This document shows, in pieces, positions 10,400 through 19,289 of a stretch of DNA of 64,000 nt. The number at the start of each line of letters is the position of its first letter. The stretch's first letter is position 1. The DNA is from Salinicoccus sediminis (GTDB taxonomy: Bacteria > Bacillota > Bacilli > Staphylococcales > Salinicoccaceae): contig NZ_LAYZ01000024.1 in assembly GCF_000986795.1 (NCBI RefSeq), positions 434,001 through 498,000 on the forward strand, given 5' to 3'. The notes beneath the pieces were generated by a model. The model was not told where the DNA came from and searched no databases. It saw nothing but the letters and a program-made list of their open reading frames with translations. The translations under genes and the position numbers were made by a program.

Positions 10400-11224
10400 T
10401 TGGACATCATACTTATCATCAAATATGTATTTTTGGGGCTCTTGCAGGGGATCACTGAACCGATACCCGTCTCCTCAAGCGGCCATCTTGTCATAGCACG
10501 GGAACTGTTCAACATCGAAGCCCGCGGGCTCTCGTTTGAAATCTTTCTGAATACCGCATCACTGCTCGCCATCCTGTTCGTATACAGGAACGATATTCTG
10601 GCGATACTCTCCAACCTGTACAGATATTTCTTCAAACGTGCGAGGGATGAAGAGGCCGTAAAGGATTTCAAATACACCATGTATCTCATCATCGCGACGA
10701 TCCCTGTCGGCATCCTCGGCGTGCTGCTCAAGGATGTGATCGGCGACAACATCTCAATGGGCTTCGTCGGCGTCATGCTGCTCGTGACCGGCGTGGCGCT
10801 CTGGTTCATCAAGAACAAGCGCGGCCAGAAGCGCGACGGCGGACTGACTGTGCGCGACTCCATCATCGTCGGGCTTGCGCAGTGTATCGCACTCACTCCC
10901 GGCATCAGCCGGAGCGGCGCCACACTCGTCGGCTCGATGGCGGTCGGACTCAACCAGAAGAGCGCACTCCGCTTCGTGTTCCTGCTCTACATTCCGGTGT
11001 CACTCGGCACAGCGCTCATCTCAGTCGGCGATATCGTGAACGATCCGGAAATCGCAGCGCTCGCCCTGCCGTATGCACTCAGCTTCCTTGTGACACTCGT
11101 CGCCACGTATTTCGCTGTAAAATGGCTGCAGAACGTCATGCAGAACGGCAACCTCGCGATCTTCAGCTACTACTGCTTCGCGCTTGGGACATTTTCCATA
11201 CTCTACTATTATATCTTCGTGTGA
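10400..11224 (+). CDS. uppP: Undecaprenyl-diphosphate phosphatase (BacA/UppP)
   Basis: This membrane enzyme removes one phosphate from undecaprenyl diphosphate, recycling the lipid carrier for peptidoglycan synthesis; extra copies give bacitracin resistance. The start is TTG at 10400, after TAGGAGGTCTTACT. The 274-aa protein has many membrane segments. The first active-site motif, QGITE with PVSSSGHL, lies at residues 16-30, and the second, TPGISRSGATL, lies near residue 165. It diverges from clpB and ends at its own terminator. Confidence 0.95.
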   Translation: MDIILIIKYVFLGLLQGITEPIPVSSSGHLVIARELFNIEARGLSFEIFLNTASLLAILFVYRNDILAILSNLYRYFFKRARDEEAVKDFKYTMYLIIATIPVGILGVLLKDVIGDNISMGFVGVMLLVTGVALWFIKNKRGQKRDGGLTVRDSIIVGLAQCIALTPGISRSGATLVGSMAVGLNQKSALRFVFLLYIPVSLGTALISVGDIVNDPEIAALALPYALSFLVTLVATYFAVKWLQNVMQNGNLAIFSYYCFALGTFSILYYYIFV

Positions 11225-11232
11225 ATAAAATT

Positions 11233-11260
11233 CCCGGGTCCTCACGGATCCGGGATTTTT
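11233..11260 (+). terminator. Terminator of uppP
   Basis: CCCGGGTCC pairs with GGATCCGGG (one G-T) around a TCAC loop, followed by ATTTTT. Confidence 0.82.
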
Positions 11261-11264
11261 GCAT

Positions 11265-11294
11265 TAAAAAAGACGCCTGCTTCTGCAGACGCCT
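11265..11294 (-). terminator. Terminator of sufT
   Basis: On the minus strand AGGCGTCTGC pairs with GCAGGCGTCT around AGAA, followed by TTTTT. It lies 13 bases after the sufT stop. Confidence 0.8.
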
Positions 11295-11307
11295 GCCGTA
11301 TATGATC

Positions 11308-11616
11308 TTAGCTCACGCCAAGAGCGATTTTTGCGTAGCGGCTCATCTTGTCCTTGCCCCATGGCGGGTTCCAGACGATGTTGACTTCGGTCTCTTTCAC
11401 TTCAGGCAGTTCGCCGAGTGCAGTTTCAACCTGTTCAACAATCTGCGGCCCCATCGGGCAGCCCATGGATGTGAGTGTCATTTCGACGCCGGCTTTGCCA
11501 TCTTCGTCGAGATGCACGCCGTACACAAGTCCAAGGTTCACAATGTCTATGCCAAGCTCAGGGTCGATTACGTTCTCAAGCGCACCCATCATGCTTTCTT
11601 CCATCGCTTTATCCAT
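11308..11616 (-). CDS. sufT: SufT/MIP18-family Fe-S cluster maturation protein
   Basis: A small cytoplasmic protein of the DUF59/PaaD family; the staphylococcal homologue SufT helps deliver Fe-S clusters to enzymes under high demand. The start ATG at 11616 is eight bases after AAAGGAG; two in-frame upstream codons would sit on the ribosome site. The product is 102 aa, with DPELGIDIVNLGLVYGV near residues 18-34 and LTSMGCPMGP holding Cys53. The position close to clpB agrees with staphylococcal gene order. Confidence 0.88.
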   Translation of the reverse strand: MDKAMEESMMGALENVIDPELGIDIVNLGLVYGVHLDEDGKAGVEMTLTSMGCPMGPQIVEQVETALGELPEVKETEVNIVWNPPWGKDKMSRYAKIALGVS

Positions 11617-11727
11617 CAATATCACTCCTTTTTAGAGTATATACCATTAATATACCAAAAAAATTACACTATTAAAATATAAATGATATGATAGTTTTAT
11701 GAAAGATTAACAAGGAGTATACAACTG

Positions 11728-12546
11728 ATGCACAAACATTTAATATGTCTGGACCTGGACGGTACACTTCTCACAGATGAGAAGAAGATCAGTCCATATA
11801 CAAAGAAAGTGCTGATGCACTTGAAGGAGATGGGTCATGAAATCATGATCTCCACCGGCCGCCCGTACAGGGCGAGTGAGCCCTACTACCGTGAGCTTGA
11901 AATGTCGACGCCTGTCGTCAATTTCAACGGGGCGTTCGTCCACCATCCACAGGATCTTTATTTCAAGACGGTCCATGAAGAACTGGACCTTGAAGTGGCG
12001 AAGGAGATTGTGGACCGGGTGCCGGATCTGAACATACAGAACATCATCGCCGAGGTGAAGGACAATGTCTACATCCACTACCATGACGAAGTGCTGTTTG
12101 AGGCGTTCAGCATGGGCAGCCCGCAGGTGAAGATCGGCAACCTGGTGCAGAACATGGAGTCGGGGCCGACTTCCATACTGATCCAGGCGGAGGAGCCGGA
12201 AGTTCCGGGCATCCGCAGGGCGCTCGATGACCTGTTCGCCGAGACAATCGAACACCGCCGCTGGGGCGCGCCCTATCCGGTGATCGAAATCGTCAAGAAA
12301 GGCATCAACAAGGCGGTCGGCGTCGACTATGCACGCGGCTACCTCGGCATCAGCCAGGAGCATACCATCGCATTCGGCGATGAGGACAACGACACTGAAA
12401 TGATTAAATATGTAAAACACGGTGTTGCCATGGGCAACGCGATCGAAGAGGTCAAAGAGGCCGCGGACCATGTGACGGAATCGAACGAAACCGACGGCAT
12501 CGGCAAGTTCCTGAATGCGCATTTCGAATTGAATATACAACCATAA
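11728..12546 (+). CDS. Cof-type HAD-superfamily phosphatase
   Basis: A cytoplasmic Mg-dependent phosphatase of the Cof subfamily, probably acting on sugar phosphates or nucleotide-derived phosphates. Motif I is DLDGTLLTDE at residues 9-18 (nucleophile Asp9), motif II is STGRP, and motif IV is FGDEDNDTEMIKY. The capping domain (about 85-190) is of the C2 type. It is 272 aa and followed closely (18 bases) by the DegV gene, so the two are likely cotranscribed. The physiological substrate cannot be read from sequence. Confidence 0.85.
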   Translation: MHKHLICLDLDGTLLTDEKKISPYTKKVLMHLKEMGHEIMISTGRPYRASEPYYRELEMSTPVVNFNGAFVHHPQDLYFKTVHEELDLEVAKEIVDRVPDLNIQNIIAEVKDNVYIHYHDEVLFEAFSMGSPQVKIGNLVQNMESGPTSILIQAEEPEVPGIRRALDDLFAETIEHRRWGAPYPVIEIVKKGINKAVGVDYARGYLGISQEHTIAFGDEDNDTEMIKYVKHGVAMGNAIEEVKEAADHVTESNETDGIGKFLNAHFELNIQP

Positions 12547-12564
12547 CCGAGAGGAGCGATTGAT

Positions 12565-13407
12565 ATGCAGTTATTCGCAGACAGCTGTTCTGATATATCC
12601 CAGCAGGACTTCAAGGAGAAGGACATTGAATTCGTCCCGCTGAAAATCACCATCGATGACAAAGAATACCTGGATCAGATTGAGATATCGAGCCAGGAAG
12701 TGCTTGATGAAATCGCGGCCGGTAAACGTCCGCTCACCAGCCAGGCGAATCCTGAACAGTTCACCGAGATGTTCACACCGTATGTTGAGAAGGGGGAGCC
12801 GGTCCTCTACATCGCATTTTCAAGCGAGCTTTCCGGCACCTACCAGAGTGCTGTCATTGCACGGGACACGATTCTTGATGAGCATCCCGATGCGGACATC
12901 ACGATCATCGATACGAAGGCGGCGAGCTACGGGCTCGGCCTCATCGTCGAACGCGCCCACGGCTATCTGGAAGAGGGTGTCCAGAGGGAGGAACTCCTCG
13001 GGAAAATCGAAAGCGATGTGAAAAGCATCCGCCATTTCTTTACGGTGGACGACCTGGATTACCTCGCCAAAGGCGGCCGTCTGTCCAAGGGCCAGGCATT
13101 CCTCGGCGGTCTGCTCAACATCAAGCCGCTTCTACATGTCGAGGACGGCAGGCTCGTTCCTCTGGAAAAGCACAGGGGCACCAAAAAAGTCCACTCGAGC
13201 ATGATCAAGCACATGCAGGCGGACAACGTGAGAGGTGAAGTCCACATCACCCATGCGAATGCGCAGAAGCAGGCCGAACAGCTCCAGAAGAAGATCATGG
13301 AGGAGACGGCTGCCAGCAGTGTCAAAATCAGCATGATCGGCCCGACGATCAGCAGCCATACCGGCAACGGTACGGTTGCCCTATTCTACTTCAACGAAGG
13401 TGTGTAA
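12565..13407 (+). CDS. DegV-family fatty-acid-binding protein
   Basis: DegV proteins bind a fatty acid; FakB members present it to the kinase FakA for phosphorylation and use in phospholipid synthesis. The 280-aa product has the N-terminal ADSCSDIS motif (residues 5-12), SSELSGTYQSAVIA near residue 90, and FTVDDLDYLAKGGRLSKGQA near residue 155, all usual for the family. The ATG at 12565 follows GAGAGGAGCG. The stop is one base before the cdr start. No FakA gene is in the window, so the FakB role is inferred. Confidence 0.85.
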   Translation: MQLFADSCSDISQQDFKEKDIEFVPLKITIDDKEYLDQIEISSQEVLDEIAAGKRPLTSQANPEQFTEMFTPYVEKGEPVLYIAFSSELSGTYQSAVIARDTILDEHPDADITIIDTKAASYGLGLIVERAHGYLEEGVQREELLGKIESDVKSIRHFFTVDDLDYLAKGGRLSKGQAFLGGLLNIKPLLHVEDGRLVPLEKHRGTKKVHSSMIKHMQADNVRGEVHITHANAQKQAEQLQKKIMEETAASSVKISMIGPTISSHTGNGTVALFYFNEGV

Positions 13408-13408
13408 T

Positions 13409-14752
13409 ATGAAGCATTGTATTATCGTGGGCGGCGTGGCCGGCGGTGCGACCGCCGCCGCACAGCTCCGCAGGATAAACCCCAAAATCCGCATAACAAT
13501 CTATGAAAAGGGCCGCGACATCAGTTTCGGCAACTGCGGCCTGCCGTATAACATCGGCGGCGAGGTGAGCGACCGGGACAAGCTCGTCGCCGCAACGCCT
13601 GAAAGCATGGCCGAACGGGAGATCACCGTGAAGACATATCATGAAGTGATCCGTGTGGACAGCGGGGCGAAGAAAGTCACCGTGAAGGATGTCAGCGGGA
13701 ATGATACGTTCGAAGAGGAATATGACTATCTGATCCTCTCCCCGGGCGGGGCGCCGAAGACAATGCCGGCTTTGCTCGATGTCCCGCAGTCATTCGTCAT
13801 GCACAATCTCGAGGACCTGGACGATATCAATTCATATATCGCCAAGCATGACGTGAATAAAGTCGTCCTCATCGGTGCCGGATACATCGGCCTCGAACTG
13901 ATCGAGAACTTTGTCAGACGCGGCATGGACGTGACCTTTATCCACAGGAGCGAGGAAGTCTACCGGCCGCTCGAAGATGATATGGGTGATTTCTTCATCG
14001 GGGAGATGAAGCGTCAGGGGGTCGATGTCAGGCTCAACACTGAAATCGTGGAAGTCGACGGCAACGTCGCGACGCTCGATAATGGCGAGGAAATCGATGC
14101 ACCGATGATTGTTGCCGGGATCGGCATACTGCCGCGCACGGAATTCCTGAAAGACTCCGGCATTGAACTGAACGATGATGGATTCATCTGCACCGGTGAG
14201 ACCGGCCGCACAAGCGCCGAATGCGTCTATGCCCTGGGGGACGCCATCGAGACATTCTACCAGCATACGGGCGGGAAGACGACCGTCGCCCTCGCCTGGG
14301 GCGCCCACCGCATGGCATACGTCATCGCCAGCCAGATCAGCGGAAATGAAGACGTCGAGTTCGAGGGGCTGCTCGGTACCAACATCATGCGGTTCTTCGA
14401 CTATGATATCGCGACGCTGGGACTTCGCCAGCATGAAGTCCCCGGGTACGACCACTTCATCGTCGATCACCGTCAGCGGAACAAAGCCGGATACATGGAC
14501 GGCAGCGTCCCCATCCAGGTGCGGATCTATGTGTCAAAACCGGACGGTAAGATTCTGCGCGCCGCCGTCGTCGGCACAGAAGGCGTCGACAAACGCATCG
14601 ACATACTCGCAGCACACATCCGGCTCGGCGGAACGGCGGCCGACCTCGCCAACATCGAAGTCGCCTACTCCCCGCCGTACTCCAGCCCGAAAAGCGTGCT
14701 CAACATGCTCGGCTACAAAACGATAGAAAAAATGAAGAAATTCGATGAATGA
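13409..14752 (+). CDS. cdr: Coenzyme A-disulfide reductase
   Basis: A FAD flavoprotein that reduces CoA disulfide with NADPH and maintains the CoA thiol pool used by glutathione-lacking Gram-positive cocci. Start at ATG 13409; the longer frame from 13376 would overlap DegV and lacks support. The 447-aa protein begins with the FAD motif GGVAGGATAAA (8-18), and the single active-site cysteine is Cys43 in SFGNCGLPYNIGG, as in S. aureus Cdr. A second nucleotide motif, GAGYIGLELIE, lies mid-protein, and a dimerisation domain follows. A terminator and the large repeat array follow. Confidence 0.92.
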   Translation: MKHCIIVGGVAGGATAAAQLRRINPKIRITIYEKGRDISFGNCGLPYNIGGEVSDRDKLVAATPESMAEREITVKTYHEVIRVDSGAKKVTVKDVSGNDTFEEEYDYLILSPGGAPKTMPALLDVPQSFVMHNLEDLDDINSYIAKHDVNKVVLIGAGYIGLELIENFVRRGMDVTFIHRSEEVYRPLEDDMGDFFIGEMKRQGVDVRLNTEIVEVDGNVATLDNGEEIDAPMIVAGIGILPRTEFLKDSGIELNDDGFICTGETGRTSAECVYALGDAIETFYQHTGGKTTVALAWGAHRMAYVIASQISGNEDVEFEGLLGTNIMRFFDYDIATLGLRQHEVPGYDHFIVDHRQRNKAGYMDGSVPIQVRIYVSKPDGKILRAAVVGTEGVDKRIDILAAHIRLGGTAADLANIEVAYSPPYSSPKSVLNMLGYKTIEKMKKFDE

Positions 14753-14770
14753 ATGATTGAGTGATTGAGG

Positions 14771-14815
14771 ACCGCCGTGCCGTCTCCTGCGGGAGCGAGG
14801 AACGGCGGTTTTTTT
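14771..14815 (+). terminator. Terminator after cdr
   Basis: ACCGCCGT (14771-14778) pairs with ACGGCGGT (14802-14809), followed by T-rich sequence. It sits immediately before the repeat array. Confidence 0.8.
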
Positions 14816-14834
14816 GCGGGTGTGTGTGGGTGTG

Positions 14835-15190
14835 CGGCGGACACCGTGGACGGCGCCGTGTCCGGGAAACGCTCATGGCGGACACCGCGGGCGGCGCCGT
14901 GTCCGGGAAACGCTCATGGCGGACACCGCGGGCGGCGCCGTGTCCGGGAAACGCTCATGGCGGACACCACGGGCGGCGCCGTGTCCGGGAAACGCTCATG
15001 GCGGACACCACGGGCGGCGCCGTGTCCGGAAAGCACTTATGGCGGACATCGCGGACTGCGCCGTGGCCGGTAGGACAGTTTAGCGGCCGCCGTTCATGCC
15101 ACGATGGCCGGTAACAATGCTTATCGGCCTCCGTGAACCGGACCGTGGCCATCAAATGAGTTTGCCGGCCTCCGTTTGGAATTTCGATTC
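14835..15190. repeat. Nine-unit array of the 41-bp intergenic repeat (locus B)
   Basis: Units begin at 14835, 14876, 14917, 14958, 14999, 15040, 15081, 15122 and 15163, a constant 41-base step. Units 1-5 are nearly identical, starting TGGCGGACACC and ending GTGTCCGGGAAACGCTCA; unit 6 is partly decayed; units 7-9 keep only the head TNNCGGCCNCCGT but stay in register. Each intact unit carries the inverted repeat CGGACAC/GTGTCCG. Open frames cross it in several phases, but 41 is not a multiple of 3, so they are not genes. It lies between convergent cdr and the GH13-like gene. Confidence 0.92.
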
Positions 15191-15212
15191 AGCTACCGGA
15201 CCTCGCCCCACC

Positions 15213-15239
15213 AAAAAAAGAGGCCACACCGGCCCCTCT
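15213..15239 (-). terminator. Terminator of the GH13-like gene
   Basis: On the minus strand AGAGGGGCC pairs with GGCCTCT (small bulge), followed by seven T. It lies 10 bases after the stop of the minus-strand gene. Confidence 0.7.
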
Positions 15240-15248
15240 CACAAATCA

Positions 15249-16667
15249 TCACATATTTTCTTTTGGCTTACGGCGTTTGGCTACAATCCAGATGAATATT
15301 CCGAATCCGCCGAAGATGATGAGTCCGGCGTAGACGTAACCGTTATTGAGGCCGGTCTCTTCAGTGATGGCGTAGAGTTCCGCCTCTTCCCGGTCGAGGA
15401 CGGCGTTGTAGCTGTCCTGTCCCTCAACGGATCTGAGCTTGTCTCCGATGAGCATGCCGCTCATCATCTTGCCCCTGTCCTCGGCTTCAAGCGGGACGTT
15501 GAAATTTTCGGTCCTTGAGGTGTCGTTGATGTTCAGTATGAAATCGACGTCGGTGGTGTCATACCGGACGACGTAGTGGCCGTCTTCGCCTGTTTTCAAT
15601 TCCGTCATCTCGCCCTCGAGCAGCTGTTTGTGCTGTGTGAATACGGTGTTGATCTGCTTGATGTAGTCGACGACTTCCTGGTCTGTCCAGAGGTCCATCT
15701 GCCTGTGCACCTCAGGGATGCTGTCGCCGTTCAGCGCGACTTCCGTACCGTACTGGAAGCTGATGGGTCCCGGGTAGCCGTACAGGTACGCGGTGAGCTG
15801 CTGTATGCGGGTGCCCGGAAACATGTTTTCCCCGGCCGCATGAATCGTGAAGCGTTCTGTGAACCAATGGTCCGCAAGTAGCATCTGCCCGTCTTCCGGA
15901 TAGGATGGTATCGCCTTATCGGTCGTACTGAAGGCTTCTGCGACATCCTGTCTCATGGATTCTGAAGCGACATGGTCGAACCCTTCCGCCCCGACCGATT
16001 CGCTGCCGAGAATGCCGTATGTCGTCACGCCCTGCGGCATGAATTCGCGGGCGTCCACGCCGTCCTGCACCACGTTCATGCTGAGGCCGTCGATGCCGAA
16101 TTCATCAACGAAGGACTGCGCCATCTCCCTGTATGCGTCCTGGTTCTCCGGCACGCTTAAATCGATGAACTCCACATCGGCGGCCTCAGAGTAGTATTCC
16201 TGCTGGAGTTCATTGAGCTCGGGGTCCTGAAGGGTCTCATAACCCTCCACCGCACTCGCCGGCATGTCGACGACGACTTTCATATCCATCTCATGCGCTG
16301 CATCGACGAGCGACTGGAAACCTTCCGCTCCGCCGAATGATTCCTCGATCTCCCCGTAGTTTTCCACGTCATAGCCCAGATAGTCCTCATCCGACTTTTC
16401 AAAGACCGGCGACAGCATGAGTGTGTCGAATCCCATGTCGTGTATGTATTCCAGATTTTCCTGTATGCCCCTGAAGTCCCCGCCGAACGGAAGCGGCTCC
16501 GCCTCGTCATCCGTCACATTGACATCATTCGATTCATCCGCATTGAGGAAACGGTCGACGACAACTGTATAGATGCGCTCATGCGGCTTTTCCTGGGCTG
16601 ATGCATCCTGCTGGAACATGCCGCCCACAACCAGCACCAACACCATGTATTTCAATAATTTCTGCAT
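15249..16667 (-). CDS. Secreted, membrane-anchored GH13 alpha-amylase-like protein, probably inactive
   Basis: The 472-aa product starts with a signal peptide (1-24, ending DASAQ). A GH13-type barrel follows: RIYTVVVDRFLN and FGGDFRGIQENLEYIHDMGF resemble cyclomaltodextrinases. A C-terminal membrane helix lies at about 444-463, followed by RRKPKENM, so the enzyme domain should face outside. The catalytic regions are changed: region I lacks the usual Asn-His after Asp134, region II reads DGLSMN, with Ser196 for Arg and Asn198 for the nucleophile Asp, and the His-Asp of region IV is not found. Glu223 may be the acid/base remnant. It is therefore likely a binding protein or pseudoenzyme. Start ATG 16667 follows AAGGTAGGATCACA. 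Confidence 0.75.
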   Translation of the reverse strand: MQKLLKYMVLVLVVGGMFQQDASAQEKPHERIYTVVVDRFLNADESNDVNVTDDEAEPLPFGGDFRGIQENLEYIHDMGFDTLMLSPVFEKSDEDYLGYDVENYGEIEESFGGAEGFQSLVDAAHEMDMKVVVDMPASAVEGYETLQDPELNELQQEYYSEAADVEFIDLSVPENQDAYREMAQSFVDEFGIDGLSMNVVQDGVDAREFMPQGVTTYGILGSESVGAEGFDHVASESMRQDVAEAFSTTDKAIPSYPEDGQMLLADHWFTERFTIHAAGENMFPGTRIQQLTAYLYGYPGPISFQYGTEVALNGDSIPEVHRQMDLWTDQEVVDYIKQINTVFTQHKQLLEGEMTELKTGEDGHYVVRYDTTDVDFILNINDTSRTENFNVPLEAEDRGKMMSGMLIGDKLRSVEGQDSYNAVLDREEAELYAITEETGLNNGYVYAGLIIFGGFGIFIWIVAKRRKPKENM

Positions 16668-16756
16668 TGTGATCCTACCTTCTTGTCTAATATCCCAAGT
16701 ATACTAGATTAAAAATAAAAATATCATATTTTCAAAAAATGTTCACAAAATCCCAT

Positions 16757-16785
16757 AAAAAAGACACTCCCTTAAAAAGAGTGTC
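16757..16785 (-). terminator. Terminator of yisL
   Basis: On the minus strand GACACTC pairs with GAGTGTC around a 9-base loop, followed by six T. Confidence 0.82.
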
Positions 16786-16799
16786 TGATTTCAACAATG

Positions 16800-17174
16800 T
16801 TATCTGAACAGCGCAGTGACCGGTCCCATCGGCAGATAGATGCCAAGCCCGATCGTGATGACCGCAAGTACAAGGAATGTGATGAACATCGTCTGACCGG
16901 TAGCTTTCCTCTTCCTTATCACTGCCATTTCCATCAATCCGATTGTGAAAAGACCTGCAAGGAATTTTAAGCCGTACAACATGCCGTTGATGCCCATCGC
17001 CTGGATGAACAGTACGAGTCCGGAAACCAGAACGACAACATAAAGAAGTCTTGCGATCATATGGGGAACTTTTGCATATTTCGCATTCTTGTCCCCGGGA
17101 TTTTTAATTGAGAAGTAAGTGATGAAGAAGAATACAACTGCAAGGACAATTGCTGTAAGGTGCAAGTGTATCAT
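16800..17174 (-). CDS. YisL-family (DUF1516) small membrane protein
   Basis: A 124-aa integral membrane protein with four hydrophobic segments (about 5-22, 42-60, 66-85 and 95-115). Composition and length match the YisL/DUF1516 family of Bacillales, whose function is unknown to me. The start is the ATG at 17174, after AAAGGGAGATTTC; a GTG at 17201 precedes the ribosome site and is rejected. In staphylococci the gene also lies next to the fumarylacetoacetate hydrolase-family gene, as here. Confidence 0.72.
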   Translation of the reverse strand: MIHLHLTAIVLAVVFFFITYFSIKNPGDKNAKYAKVPHMIARLLYVVVLVSGLVLFIQAMGINGMLYGLKFLAGLFTIGLMEMAVIRKRKATGQTMFITFLVLAVITIGLGIYLPMGPVTALFR

Positions 17175-17230
17175 GAAATCTCCCTTTCTATTGTGAATCA
17201 CTTACCATTCTAACATATCCGCCCGGATTT

Positions 17231-18133
17231 TCATTCCCCGATATATGTCGTAAGTGTGCCGATTCCGTTGATGGAAATGCGGACTTCGTCACCCTTTTTC
17301 AAAAACTGCGGCGGGGTCATGCCGGCGCCGACGCCGCCCGGTGTGCCGGTTGCGATGATGTCGCCCGGCTCAAGCACGACGTACTTGGAAACTTCCGCAA
17401 TGAGTTCATCGAGCTTCAGCACCATTTCCGATGTGCTGCCGTCCTGGCGGATTTCCTCATTCACCTTCGTGACGATGGATGTCTGCTCCGGATTCGGCAG
17501 CTCGTCCTTCGTGACGATGAACGGCCCCATCGGGCAGCCGCCCTTCAGACTTTTGGACAGGAACGGCAGGAGGTGCTCCTTCTGCAGGTCACGTGCCGTG
17601 ATATCGTTGATGATCGTGTAGCCGTAGATGTAATCGAGTGCCATCGAGCTTTCTATCCTGTCCGCGCGCTTGCCGATGACAACGCCGAGCTCCCCTTCAT
17701 AGTCGAGCGCGCTGGTCACCTCCCTATGGTCCGGGATGACCGCCTCGTCCCCGACAAGGCTCGTCGCCGCCTTCGTGAACACATAGAGGCTCTCGACCTC
17801 GTTGTCCAGCTCCTCGGCGTGCTTTTTGTAGTTGCGCCCGAACGCGATCACGTTGTTCGGCGGCGTCACCGGCGCAAGGAATTCTATATCTGTAAACGGT
17901 GCCTTATACTGGTCCGCATTGCCGGACTCGTCCGCCTTCTCCACTAATTTTCTTACGATTTCCTGGAAATCCAGAGTGTTGTATGTTGATATCCCTTCGA
18001 GCAGCGTCTTCGGATAGCCCGCGTCACCGCCGAAATCCTCGAACAGCTTCGGCAGTATCCATGCACTCTCCTCGCGCTTTACCTTAACCCCGTAGTAAGT
18101 CTGGTTTCCGTAGTCAAATGTCAAAAATTTCAT
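17231..18133 (-). CDS. Fumarylacetoacetate hydrolase-family protein (YisK-like)
   Basis: A cytoplasmic metal-dependent enzyme of the FAH family; YisK members act as oxaloacetate decarboxylase or on similar 2-oxo acids. The 300-aa protein has the metal ligands Glu146 and Glu148 in [12 protein letters not shown] and Asp177 in INDITARD. The C-terminal core ends with [17 protein letters not shown], the family signature. Start ATG 18133 follows AAAGGAGCGTAATCC. A TATAAT at 18162-18167 may be its -10 box, but I see no good -35. The exact reaction is not decided by sequence. Confidence 0.85.
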   Translation of the reverse strand: MKFLTFDYGNQTYYGVKVKREESAWILPKLFEDFGGDAGYPKTLLEGISTYNTLDFQEIVRKLVEKADESGNADQYKAPFTDIEFLAPVTPPNNVIAFGRNYKKHAEELDNEVESLYVFTKAATSLVGDEAVIPDHREVTSALDYEGELGVVIGKRADRIESSMALDYIYGYTIINDITARDLQKEHLLPFLSKSLKGGCPMGPFIVTKDELPNPEQTSIVTKVNEEIRQDGSTSEMVLKLDELIAEVSKYVVLEPGDIIATGTPGGVGAGMTPPQFLKKGDEVRISINGIGTLTTYIGE

Positions 18134-18179
18134 GGATTACGCTCCTTTTGTCGTTTTGTCCATTATAACAGACAACCGG

Positions 18180-19289
18180 TCAATTTTTCCCGGATTGATC
18201 TGAATTATCCGCAAATAGTGTTTCAATGCCGCCGGCCCCTGCCTTCCGGAATAAAAACCCACCGGCGATTGACAGTACGTAGACCGCCGCCATGACCAGC
18301 ACCATCGAGAGTATGCTGATGTCGCCGTACGCGGTGAATCCGATTCCGTAGAAGATGAATATCAGCAGGATGTTGCCGGCTATATACATCGTCAGTACCC
18401 TGCCGCCGAGCGGTGCAAACAGCGCCCCGGCTTTCCCGGGAATGACGCCCGAGATGAACAGGAGCAGGATGAAATATCCGAGGGCGAGGACGGGACCGCC
18501 GAAATTATCAGCCAGCAGCGTGCCGCTGTATGTCCCGAGCGTAACGACCTGGATCAGCTTCAGGGCGAGGCCGCCGCCCGCAAGCGTGATGAACATCGCG
18601 ACTGCGAGTATATGGTTTGCCCCGAGCAGTTCCCTGATACCGAGTTTGGCCAGCGCCATGCCGAAGAGCAGCCACGGCAGGACGGTGAACAGGAGGGCGT
18701 ACACCGTACCGGGGATGTCGCCTGTGAATATCTCGATATTTTTGCTGATGATCGCGAAGTAGTCGCTGCTCCTGTACACACTGGTTTGTTCATTCACCGT
18801 CTGGATGGCCGAGTACATCTTATCCGTCGGCGAACCGATATTCTCCAAAATATCCGGCAGGACGTTCACTGCCATGTGGAACGCGAACAGGAGAACCGCC
18901 GAAATCATGGGCACGAACCATTTCGATTTCAGGAATATGAGTCCCACGAGCGCCGTCAGTGCAAGTCCCGGCAGGAAATCCCAGGCAAAGATGAACACCG
19001 ACTGGAGTGAGCCCGCGAGGAAGACGGTGATTGTTATTTTGACGAGATCCGGAATCCCCCTGTCCCGCCAATGGTTCAGCATGTAGCCGGTGATGAGGGC
19101 GACCAGCGGTATGACGGCGCTGCCGGTGAATATGTTGACCAGGTGATATGAGCTGAGCGCGTCACCGCTCAGATATTCATATACATTTATCGCATCAAAC
19201 GGCATCATGTAGTACATCCCGTTCATGAGGAGTACCGGGAATAGTGTGATGGCCAGGATGAATCTGATGCTGCCTTCTTCAGTTTTCAA
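18180..19289 (-). CDS. DUF418/YeiB-like polytopic membrane protein
   Basis: A membrane protein of about 370 aa with ten or so hydrophobic segments. The C-terminal part, with GGRVLTMYIAGNILLIFIF, resembles the DUF418 domain of YeiB-like proteins, whose function is poorly known. The frame is open far upstream, but that part overlaps addA antiphase. I choose TTG 19289, which has GGAG nine bases upstream and overlaps the addA stop, suggesting coupling. An ATG at 19304 in the same frame is possible but lacks a ribosome site. No role in recombination is implied by the position. Confidence 0.6.
   Translation of the reverse strand: MKTEEGSIRFILAITLFPVLLMNGMYYMMPFDAINVYEYLSGDALSSYHLVNIFTGSAVIPLVALITGYMLNHWRDRGIPDLVKITITVFLAGSLQSVFIFAWDFLPGLALTALVGLIFLKSKWFVPMISAVLLFAFHMAVNVLPDILENIGSPTDKMYSAIQTVNEQTSVYRSSDYFAIISKNIEIFTGDIPGTVYALLFTVLPWLLFGMALAKLGIRELLGANHILAVAMFITLAGGGLALKLIQVVTLGTYSGTLLADNFGGPVLALGYFILLLFISGVIPGKAGALFAPLGGRVLTMYIAGNILLIFIFYGIGFTAYGDISILSMVLVMAAVYVLSIAGGFLFRKAGAGGIETLFADNSDQSGKN

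Noticed and set aside
14761-15155. Open frames of 66-117 codons across the repeat array as genes
   Set aside because: The 41-base period shifts the reading frame at each unit; the peptides are repeat translations without ribosome sites.
14835-15190. CRISPR array
   Set aside because: The units are directly repeated without unique spacers; the whole 41-bp unit is conserved in the intact copies and no cas genes are nearby.
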